From Zobellia uliginosa (lineage in GTDB: Bacteria; Bacteroidota; Bacteroidia; Flavobacteriales; Flavobacteriaceae), in the NCBI RefSeq assembly GCF_900156625.1, contig NZ_FTOB01000001.1, positions 992,001 to 1,056,000 of the forward strand: 64,000 nt of DNA, given 5' to 3'. The position numbers were made by a program, and so were the translations under genes. The notes beneath the pieces are model-generated. The model was not told the origin of the DNA. It searched no databases and saw only the letters and a list, made by a program, of their open reading frames with translations. The first letter of the stretch is position 1; each line of letters opens with the position of its first letter. Shown here in pieces: positions 35,461 through 43,409 of this stretch.

Positions 35461-35520
35461 ATTACTAATCTATACGATTCCTGTATTTTTAATTTAAAAT
35501 ATATAGAATATGTTGAATGG

Positions 35521-36666
35521 TTATTTTTTGAGTGAAAATTTTTCCCAGCCAAGATCTTTGAAGCATGGGCCTTGGATAGCTTCTGAGAATTTTATATCAT
35601 TACTATAACCGTTCCATTCCATCAATACGGGAGTACTATCTTTATCGACACTTAAATCCCAACCTATAGATTGCACCATAGGCATTTCTTTATGAAGATT
35701 AAGAACTAAAGAAACACAGTCTTGATAGTTGGGTATTGTTATATGATTAAAACGAGCTTTTGAATCAGGATGATGGTTGATTGATTTCCAATTTGATAGA
35801 TAACCTACGTTATAAAGTTTCCCGTTTTGTATATCTAAGGGTACACGAATATGATTGGTAGATTTAACATGTGTATCATTTATTCTTCCTAAACGTAGGT
35901 AACAGGCACGAACAGAAATCTCATTTTTAGAGTCAATAACTGTAGTGATGCGAATAGTTGCTACTGCTTCTGAAATCAGCTCATCAAAAATAGGATGTTG
36001 TTCTATGAACTTTTGGATAACGCAATTTCCCTTTTTTTCAATTTGTTCTAGATTAAAATCTTCTTTTTCAATTCTAAATATTCCGCGACCTTGATAGGAT
36101 TGGTCCAGTTTACAAATTACTTGGTTTGTATTTTTGAAAATTACATCATAAACTTGGGTGTTTTTTATAGGGCGGAGATTATGGTCGAACCAAAATCCGT
36201 TAATAAAAGAAGCCACCTCAGGACAGACTTTTTTATTTAGGAGTTTATTAGATAAAGGTTTAAGAAAAGAAATTTGGCCATATGAACCCTGTATTTGTTG
36301 TATAACGACTCTGCCATAATAATTGTCAGGTATCCAGCCCTCTTTGAAATCTCTAGCTAAGGCCGAGTAAGTGTGCAACCAAGGAGAAAAGCCTTTCCAC
36401 CCCAAAATCTCGATGGCATATTCATCGGCTCTTTTCTTTAATCTTGGTTCTAGTTGTCCCCTATCTTTTTCAATTTCAATGAGCGCTTTTCGCGCAATAG
36501 TGTTGGATATTTGGTGGTATCTATAATCCAATAATTTTTTAGAACACTGCTTAAACAATAATTTAATATTTTCTTTAGAGGTTCTAGTTTTTAATCGTGT
36601 TCGAGGTGGCTCACAATAAGAGGAGTTTTTGTTGTTGTACGTTTTATACGGTTTACTTTCTTGCAT
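35521..36666 (-). CDS. ATP-grasp protein of the sugar-transfer associated type
   Basis: A protein of up to 381 residues. The C-terminal 230 residues show the ATP-grasp pattern: 'ICKLDQSYQGRGIFRIE' (glycine loop and Lys), 'CVIQKFIEQHPIFDELI', 'ATIRITTV', 'RVPLDIQNGKLYNVGYL' and the metal-binding 'SIGWDLSVDKDSTPVLMEWN'. This fits the family named sugar-transfer associated ATP-grasp, found in capsule loci; it is thought to ligate an amino acid or acyl group to a sugar. The ATG at 36666 overlaps the CapK-like gene by 76 bp, which is unusually long, so the real start may lie downstream (no ATG until the domain; an alternative start codon is possible). It is the last gene of the minus operon, 60 bp from the converging gene. 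Confidence 0.85.
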   Translation of the reverse strand: MQESKPYKTYNNKNSSYCEPPRTRLKTRTSKENIKLLFKQCSKKLLDYRYHQISNTIARKALIEIEKDRGQLEPRLKKRADEYAIEILGWKGFSPWLHTYSALARDFKEGWIPDNYYGRVVIQQIQGSYGQISFLKPLSNKLLNKKVCPEVASFINGFWFDHNLRPIKNTQVYDVIFKNTNQVICKLDQSYQGRGIFRIEKEDFNLEQIEKKGNCVIQKFIEQHPIFDELISEAVATIRITTVIDSKNEISVRACYLRLGRINDTHVKSTNHIRVPLDIQNGKLYNVGYLSNWKSINHHPDSKARFNHITIPNYQDCVSLVLNLHKEMPMVQSIGWDLSVDKDSTPVLMEWNGYSNDIKFSEAIQGPCFKDLGWEKFSLKK

Positions 36667-37927
36667 GTTACTTCAATCTCTAAACGTGAACGTTTTTTTA
36701 GTAAATGAACCATTTCTTCAACTGCATCCCTAGCTTCTTTATCCGATGTGCGTGGGACATATTGTATACATACCGTATAATCCGGTTGTTGAAGTAGTTG
36801 AATCTCTTTAAAAGCCGCAATATATTTATCGAACATAATCATCAAATGTTCTCCCCGTATACGCAAGCCTGAAGGAGTCTCAATATTAACTGATTGTCTC
36901 CCTCTAACGTTGTCCATTAGTCGTAAGGGTCTGCCACACTTACAAAAATAATCTAAGTATTTTCCTTCGTCTCCTATTTCATAACGAATTAAGGGAAAAG
37001 CGTGGTTGGTAAGGTCGGTTAACAAGATTTTTCCAGTAGTATTTGGCGGTACGGGCTGATTGTCTTTGTCAACAAATTCAATATGTACGGTGTCTTCCAT
37101 GATGTGCAGACCATTTTGTTCGGGGCACTCGGCCGCAATCAGCATTATTTCGGTATTACCATATTGATCACAAACGGGTGCTCCAAAGGCTTTTTCCATT
37201 AGTAATCGCTGCTCTTCAAATAAAGGAGCTGACGTAACCCAAACTACTTTAGGCGGATTTATTTTTATATTGTTGTCCAGCAAATAAAGAGCAAATTCAA
37301 AAACAACGTCTACATAGCCTTGCAGTAATGAGGGTTTGATACGGTTAAAATCATTAATAAATCTATTAAGTTTTTGTGTATCAAAATTCGCTGCGGCAAG
37401 AAATATTCGCTTGGTAGGCCACCAAAGTAAATGATTTTTGATCCTTTTTTTTAAAGGTCTTTTATATCTGTAGATAAAAGCTTGATTTTCCCAAGGTTCT
37501 ATTCCCCAAAAGTCTAAAATGCGCCATCTAATAGGGGTTTCAGGGTGTCTCAGGTCATGTAATATAGTGATAGGTTTTCCGGTACTTCCAGAGGTACAGG
37601 CCTTTCTGTAGTCGGCCTTAGAGATGTTGTCCGCCTTAATGTCTTCAAAATTTTCACTTAATTCAGAACGTGTTAAATGAGGAAGCTTTAAGAAGTCTTC
37701 CTTAGTCATCACTCCGTTTTTTATAAAATCCAATTGGTGGTATTTTTTTTATAAAATTTAGTGTGTGTAATGGCGTGGTGTACTAAGGCTTGGCGTCTTA
37801 TGAAATTGAGGGCAGATAAATCCTCAGTTTCCAAATTTGTCACTGTTGCGCGATGTAAACCTTCAAGTTTTGGATTTACAAATTTAGTTTTAAATGAAAA
37901 AACTGCTTTTGAAAAGCTATTCTTCAT
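36591..37927 (-). pseudogene. CapK/PaaK-like adenylate-forming enzyme gene, frameshift in A8 run
   Basis: The first 60 codons start at ATG 37927 ('MKNSFSKAVFSFKTKFVNP' ... 'HAITHTKFYKK') and end soon after a run of eight A. The body continues one frame over to 36591. With one more A the joint reads F-Y-K-K-K-Y-H-Q-L-D-F-I-K and runs into 'MTKEDFLKLPHLTRSEL', as expected for the family. The body has the P-loop 'RKACTSGSTGKPITILHD', 'PPKVVWVTSAPLFEEQRLL', 'DQYGNTEIMLIAAECP' and 'TGKILLTDLTNHAFPLIRY'. These enzymes activate a carboxylate with ATP. In capsule loci they occur with ATP-grasp proteins, as here. The gene would be intact at about 445 codons; the break may be an assembly error or a phase-variable tract. 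Confidence 0.82.
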
Positions 37928-38113
37928 AATGGTCAGGTATTAATGATAGCCAAGATAAGGATATCGGATAATTATTTGATCGTACAAATTGGTCTGGCAC
38001 AGTCAATCGAATTGGGGGAGGCAATGAGCTTAAAGTTACAAATGAATCTGCAAACCATAGGGGATACTTTATCAATAGCGCTATTGATCGATAAACTACA
38101 TGTATAAATTCGC

Positions 38114-39373
38114 TCAAGTATACAGTTTTTTTTCAAATGCCTGCATGATGGTGTCGATGGCCAAATAGTTCTCGGCATAGGTTCTTGCCGCTTTTTTTAT
38201 GGAAGCGTTGTCTCGGTTTTCAAAAGCCTCTAAAATACCGGTGTTTAAAGCTTCTTGGTTTTCGGCGGCAACTAAAAGCCCCATGTTGTATTTCCGTACA
38301 ATTTTATGCAAACTAGATTGTTCATTGGCCGTAATCAGGGCCAAACCGCCCACGGCCAAAATAGTGGTTAATTTTGAGGGCATAACGAGGTCACTGGCCT
38401 TTTCTTTCTGTATCACCAAATGTAAATCGGCCATATTTAAAAAAGCATTAAAATCGGCTTTGGGTTGTAGGGGAAGGAAACGCATATTCGGCAAGCCCAT
38501 TTCCTCTGCCATATGGATTAGGGTTTCCTTATAAGGCCCTGTACCGCAAATAGCGAATTGTAGTTGCTTATGACCCTTAAGGGTTTGGGCGGTATGGAGA
38601 ATGGCTTCAAGGCCTTGTTTTTCGCCAATGGCGCCCGAATAGAGTACCACCCAGTCGTTTGGGGCAAACCCAAATTTTTCTTTTAAGCCCTCTCTGTTCT
38701 CAATCATCGGATAAAAGCTATGGGTCTCCGTCCAATTTGGAAAGAACAATAGGGGTTTTTGGGCTTTTTTTTCAATGCGGGCCATCATTCCATCGGAAAT
38801 GCTACTTACCACATCGGTATTTCTAAAAATAAAGCGTTCGGTGCCGTATAATAGCTTGAGCAGTCGAGGTGATTTTATGAGGCCCAAATCTTGGGCGGCT
38901 TCAATCTGTAGGTCTTGTATGTGGTGCAAATGTTTGGCCCCTCTTAGTTTTTTATATAAAACCCCTAAAAGACCAAATTGAAAAGATGGGGCGATGGAAA
39001 TAATCCAGTCATATTTTTGGTGAAAAAATAATGGAATCATACGGAAGAAAGCTGTAATGGAAAAAGTAGTATCTAGCATCATGCGCTTTGCTCCACTAGG
39101 TTGTTTTGGGACATACATAGGACATCGTATTACGGTAAGTTTGCCACCTGACTTAAAAACTTCTTCCTCTTTTGTATACCAAAACCGATTCTTACGATAT
39201 GGTTCTTGTATTTTCCAATATGGATAATAGGGATAGGATGTAAGTACAGTACATTGATGTCCCTTTTTAGCTAACCAATGCATCATTTCACCTGAATATT
39301 TACCTATGCCTGTTAATTCTGGCGAAAAATTATATCCTATAAAGATTATACGTAAAGTTCTTTTGTTTTCCAT
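38114..39373 (-). CDS. Glycosyltransferase family 4, WcaI-like
   Basis: A 419-residue GT-B enzyme with the WcaI/WbuB-type N-terminus 'FIGYNFSPELTGIGKYSG', then 'VLTSYPYYPYWKIQEPYRK' and 'DWIISIAPSFQFGLLG'. The C-terminal half has 'VVLYSGAIGEKQGLEAIL' and 'KASDLVMPSKLTTILAVGG', the donor-site loop of this subgroup. WcaI adds fucose in colanic acid synthesis; the sugar here cannot be predicted. A 187-bp gap without a gene (37928-38113) separates it from the CapK-like gene downstream, and 25 bp from the polymerase gene upstream. Confidence 0.92.
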   Translation of the reverse strand: MENKRTLRIIFIGYNFSPELTGIGKYSGEMMHWLAKKGHQCTVLTSYPYYPYWKIQEPYRKNRFWYTKEEEVFKSGGKLTVIRCPMYVPKQPSGAKRMMLDTTFSITAFFRMIPLFFHQKYDWIISIAPSFQFGLLGVLYKKLRGAKHLHHIQDLQIEAAQDLGLIKSPRLLKLLYGTERFIFRNTDVVSSISDGMMARIEKKAQKPLLFFPNWTETHSFYPMIENREGLKEKFGFAPNDWVVLYSGAIGEKQGLEAILHTAQTLKGHKQLQFAICGTGPYKETLIHMAEEMGLPNMRFLPLQPKADFNAFLNMADLHLVIQKEKASDLVMPSKLTTILAVGGLALITANEQSSLHKIVRKYNMGLLVAAENQEALNTGILEAFENRDNASIKKAARTYAENYLAIDTIMQAFEKKLYT

Positions 39374-39398
39374 AGGTAAAACATTTAGTTGTATTTAT

Positions 39399-40766
39399 TC
39401 AATAAATCTCTTTGCGAAGTGTTGAAATATTTTCATCCTTTAGTAAAGCTTGTGCTAAACCAATTATCACTACTGTAAAACCTAGATTCATTGTAGATGC
39501 CCATTGCCCTTGAATCAGAATAAGTAATCCTACACTTAATAACAGCCATGGCAAAAGGTTGCCGTCTTTGAGAGATTTAAAACTAATAAGTGATAACTTA
39601 ATTGCGAATAGTAGTCTTACTAGGATGATTCCACTGCCCATTACTAACCCCATTTCACCAATTATTCGCCCATATTCCATTTCTGCAATAAGAAATTTTC
39701 TGTCCCCTGTCATTAATTGACTTCCTACATTTGTTCCCATACCGATGCCATATCCAAAAAAAGGTACATCTCTTGATTCTACAAAGCCCCTGAACATATA
39801 TCCAAAAATTCGGTCAACTAATGAATTTGAAACACCTCCTTCAACTTCGTTGGCCTGTTCAAATCTTTTTACTATAACATCTAAAGGAGTACTGAAGAAT
39901 TCAAAATTACTGAGTAATGCTCCGAAAACAATTAATACGCCTGTGACCAAAAGAAGTTTTTGTAATTTTTCTCGGTTAAAAATTAGACTGAAAAGGACGA
40001 ACAAAAATGTAAGACAAATGGAGTAAAATAGAGCTCTGCTTATGGCAAGGGGAATGGAGGCTATTAAGCAAAATGTTGATAAGGTTAATAACAAATTATT
40101 GATTTTCGCTTTGCTAAACCAAAAATAGAAAATATAAACTGCTAGGAAACTATAAAATAAGGTCGTTCCCATTGTGAATGAAAAAGTTCCTGGCGGTCTA
40201 AAATAGCCCATAGCTCCGGCGAAACCAGCTCCTTCAAGATTGCCGCCAACACCTCGGTTCACCCATGCAGATTGCGGGCTATAAAATTGTAAAGCAATAA
40301 GGATGGTCATTGGAATGGCAAGGTAAATCATAATTCTTCCCAAGTTAATGACATCACGTTCGTTAAAAACACCACCAATAATAAATATTAAAGGAAAGTG
40401 TAAGAGGTATATTCTTGCTCCAAATAAAGCAACAAAAATATTTGAATGGCCAAAGAGAAGGGCTGTGATAATACCGAGGGAGCCTAGACCGAACATACTG
40501 ATTAAAAAAATGTTTTTTTTCAGAATTTTATGTTTCCAAGAATAATACAAAATCCATATGGCTAACGGATCACGTACAACCAAAAGTGCGTCAGATAAGG
40601 AAGGAAGAAACCATTTTCTTAATGCTCCTTCGAAAATTAACAGGAAAAAATAGAGCCAAATAGCTTTCTTTAATTTTCTATCTACACTGGTTTTTAAATC
40701 TATATGTTGTATGACTTTGTACACTAATAGGTTGGCTTTATGTTTGCAATCATAAGTTTTTGACAA
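39399..40766 (-). CDS. wzy: Wzy-type O-antigen/exopolysaccharide polymerase
   Basis: A 455-residue protein with about eleven membrane helices and one large periplasmic loop around 'WVNRGVGGNLEGAGF' and 'GYFRPPGTFSFTMGTTLFY', and a second loop 'FFGYGIGMGTNVGSQLM'. Wzy-type polymerases are recognised by this topology and not by strict motifs; the loop sequence resembles a family seen in many Bacteroidota and cyanobacterial sugar loci. It would link lipid-borne repeat units in the periplasm. The start overlaps the GT4 gene upstream by 17 bp. Confidence 0.86.
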   Translation of the reverse strand: MSKTYDCKHKANLLVYKVIQHIDLKTSVDRKLKKAIWLYFFLLIFEGALRKWFLPSLSDALLVVRDPLAIWILYYSWKHKILKKNIFLISMFGLGSLGIITALLFGHSNIFVALFGARIYLLHFPLIFIIGGVFNERDVINLGRIMIYLAIPMTILIALQFYSPQSAWVNRGVGGNLEGAGFAGAMGYFRPPGTFSFTMGTTLFYSFLAVYIFYFWFSKAKINNLLLTLSTFCLIASIPLAISRALFYSICLTFLFVLFSLIFNREKLQKLLLVTGVLIVFGALLSNFEFFSTPLDVIVKRFEQANEVEGGVSNSLVDRIFGYMFRGFVESRDVPFFGYGIGMGTNVGSQLMTGDRKFLIAEMEYGRIIGEMGLVMGSGIILVRLLFAIKLSLISFKSLKDGNLLPWLLLSVGLLILIQGQWASTMNLGFTVVIIGLAQALLKDENISTLRKEIY

Positions 40767-41988
40767 TATTGTTAACTTCGTCGGAATAAACAGACCATTG
40801 TCGTTTTCGAGCTGTTTCCATAGCCTCTTGAGCTACGGGTACAATTTGACTTGGGTTTAGAACTAAATCTTCAATTAGGGCTTCAAGGTTCTCTGTATTT
40901 CCCGCCTCAACTAACCAACCGTTTTTACCATGTTTGATTAAATCGCCGCCAGCTGTATTTGATGTTGTAATAACGGGGAGCCCTTGAGACATAGCTTCTG
41001 TTATCACAAGCCCAAAGCCTTCAAAAAGTGAAGGGAAAACAAAGACGTCATGATCCCGCATTAGCTCCAAAATTTTAGGAAATGGCAGGCTGGGTATATA
41101 ATTATGTTTTGCTAATTGCTCATTTAATGGCTCACATTTATTATTCCATTTTCGACCAACAACGGTTAGTGAAACATTATCTGAAAATTTATTAACGGCA
41201 GTGAAAAGATTAGCGATCCCTTTTCTTTGAGATAGTCCTCCAACAAATAATAACCTTAACTTTTGGTTTTTTTTAATAGAGTTGAATTTTTTGTGTTCAA
41301 AAACCTTTGGGAAACCAAATGGAACAACTTCAATTTTATTGATTTTACCTGGGAATTCTTTTAAAGTATTGGCAGTGAAAGTACTAGCGGCAAATACACA
41401 ATCAGCGAGTTCTAACTCTTTATCTTTGTTCATTAATCGTTCTTCTGAGTTATTGATTGAAGGAATAGTTTCTACCCACTCAGGCCATTTTTCCTTTTCT
41501 TCTTGATACATGCGCTGAGCAGCACGCCAATATCCAATTGGTTGATCGTAAAAACATTTTAATCCTAAAGTTTTGGCTTTTTGAAAGGAATGATATGCGC
41601 CATCTTCATAGGCATATATTGCGGTAGCGCCATTTCTACTCTCCTGAATAAGACGATTTGCTACACTTTTGTCAAAATTTTTATAAACGGACCAAATTGA
41701 GTACGGGTCATTGTCTGTGCGCGCTAAATTTTTCAATCCGAGTCGAGGCATCATTAATCGCATAATCTCTCTATATGGATATATATGTGTAATTGATTGA
41801 AGAGAACTGTCAAATTTTCTCTTTTTTATCTCTTCGAAAGGTTTTAGTTCACTTATCTTATCTAAAAAATCATTAGGGAAAGCAGCAAAACAAGTATGGA
41901 AGCTTTGAAGTAAATTTTCATTATGTAATCCAAGTGTCATTGCTCTATTTACTTGATTACTGGTAGGATGAGAAACTATTATTTTCAT
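40750..41988 (-). CDS. Glycosyltransferase family 4
   Basis: A 412-residue GT-B enzyme. The C-terminal half shows 'LLFVGGLSQRKGIANLF' and 'FVFPSLFEGFGLVITEAMSQ', the EGFG-x7-E signature of GT4, then 'GGDLIKHGKNGWLVEAGN'. The N-terminal half is less typical ('IVSHPTSNQVNRAMTL', 'CFYDQPIGYWRAAQRMYQE') and probably determines the acceptor. It lies between the flippase gene (56 bp upstream) and the polymerase (17-bp overlap). Confidence 0.92.
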   Translation of the reverse strand: MKIIVSHPTSNQVNRAMTLGLHNENLLQSFHTCFAAFPNDFLDKISELKPFEEIKKRKFDSSLQSITHIYPYREIMRLMMPRLGLKNLARTDNDPYSIWSVYKNFDKSVANRLIQESRNGATAIYAYEDGAYHSFQKAKTLGLKCFYDQPIGYWRAAQRMYQEEKEKWPEWVETIPSINNSEERLMNKDKELELADCVFAASTFTANTLKEFPGKINKIEVVPFGFPKVFEHKKFNSIKKNQKLRLLFVGGLSQRKGIANLFTAVNKFSDNVSLTVVGRKWNNKCEPLNEQLAKHNYIPSLPFPKILELMRDHDVFVFPSLFEGFGLVITEAMSQGLPVITTSNTAGGDLIKHGKNGWLVEAGNTENLEALIEDLVLNPSQIVPVAQEAMETARKRQWSVYSDEVNNIVKNL

Positions 41989-42044
41989 TTTCGTTTAATT
42001 TAAAATCTCTTTATAGTAATAAATTGAATTTTATTAATTTGTAA

Positions 42045-43367
42045 TCATTCGTTGATTCTTCCGTCAACGTTAAAGGACTTTAGACCATACCATAAATTAA
42101 AAAGGTATAAAATTAAGATGGACGCAAAAGAAAAAATTGTAAGATAGAGTCCACCAGAAACCGTTGTGAGGTCCAAAAACAGAATACCGCATGTAATCGC
42201 AAGTATATTAAGAGGGATTTCAAAATAAGGCGAAAACTTAATCCAGCCTTTCGAGTTGTTTAAGGTATTAACAATTTCTACAGCAAGCATTAGCAAGCTT
42301 AAGGTGAAAACCAGAAGTAATTCAAAATTCAGATTTGAATACTTAGGTCCAAGCAACCATAGTAATTCGTCTGAAAAAAGATAAACTATGAGTAATGTGA
42401 CAAAGAATAGAATAGTGTAGCCGAAAAATGTAATACTTATCATTTTTATTAACTTATTTTTTTCAGAGCATCTGCCGAACGAAGGGCCTAAGATATTTGT
42501 AGCTAAGGCATTTATGCTCAGAAAAACAAGACCAAATCTAGTAATAGCACCTAAATCGGCAAGCCCACCTGTACTTCCGAAAAAACCTAAAATTAAAATT
42601 GCAATTTGATCTCTGAAAGCAAAGAAAAGAGAGTTGTGCCAATTCAATTTGATATATTTGACTAAGGTAGCTTTCTGTTCTAAATTAATAATTGGAGAGG
42701 GTTTGCCTAAAGATTCAATTTGTACTTTTTTTATATAGAAATATGAGCTTGTTAAAGCTATTACTGTAATGACCAGTACTGTCTTTATTGTCAAATATTC
42801 CTTAAAGAGCAGTAATACTGTGATGACCGCAATGAGTCTAATTGACTGATTGATTATAGATGTCCATTGAACAGCTGCAATTTTTTTTTGAAGTAAAAGA
42901 GCGTCTCTAATAATTCCAATATTTGCACTTGGGATAGCCATAAATAGTAAACTGCAAAGAAAAAATATATTCTCTCCAATTGGAACTTCTTGCCTGTGTA
43001 AAATCAACCCTGCGTATGATCCTGCTATAAGAAAAGAGAATATGATTAAGTATTTACGGAGTGATAATGTGGTCTTAATCAATTCTGAAAACGCAATAGA
43101 GTCATCCCAAATTTGAGAGCCAATTTTTTTGAACCCAATCATGATTCCCGAATTAGATATTATACTCAACATACCGGAAACGGCCATTAGAACCGTGTAG
43201 AGTGCATATTCGGATTTTGGTAAATTCCGGACAAGTACTAGACTAATCACTAACCCCATTATCTGAAATAGAATCTGCGCGCTAAATACTTGCCCTATGG
43301 CTTTAACTAGTGGCTTGGGCAGTAAACTTTTTATACGACTATTTGTAAGATGAAAAAAATCTGTCAA
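42045..43367 (-). CDS. wzx: Wzx-type lipid-linked oligosaccharide flippase
   Basis: A 440-residue membrane protein with 12 predicted helices and the polysaccharide-export (MOP) family start: 'VKAIGQVFSAQILFQIMGL', 'LVRNLPKSEYALYTVLMAV' and 'GIMIGFKKIG'. It carries the undecaprenyl-linked repeat unit across the inner membrane. Its place directly after wzc (42 bp) and before glycosyltransferase and wzy genes is the usual Wzx/Wzy order. Confidence 0.88.
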   Translation of the reverse strand: MTDFFHLTNSRIKSLLPKPLVKAIGQVFSAQILFQIMGLVISLVLVRNLPKSEYALYTVLMAVSGMLSIISNSGIMIGFKKIGSQIWDDSIAFSELIKTTLSLRKYLIIFSFLIAGSYAGLILHRQEVPIGENIFFLCSLLFMAIPSANIGIIRDALLLQKKIAAVQWTSIINQSIRLIAVITVLLLFKEYLTIKTVLVITVIALTSSYFYIKKVQIESLGKPSPIINLEQKATLVKYIKLNWHNSLFFAFRDQIAILILGFFGSTGGLADLGAITRFGLVFLSINALATNILGPSFGRCSEKNKLIKMISITFFGYTILFFVTLLIVYLFSDELLWLLGPKYSNLNFELLLVFTLSLLMLAVEIVNTLNNSKGWIKFSPYFEIPLNILAITCGILFLDLTTVSGGLYLTIFSFASILILYLFNLWYGLKSFNVDGRINE

Positions 43368-43409
43368 ATGATATGTCTTTAAAAATTGTTTTCTTCGTAT
43401 TAGATAAGA

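Noticed and set aside
37928-38113. Two short minus-strand frames between the CapK-like and WcaI-like genes
   Set aside because: They overlap each other in different frames and have random composition; no start or domain supports them.
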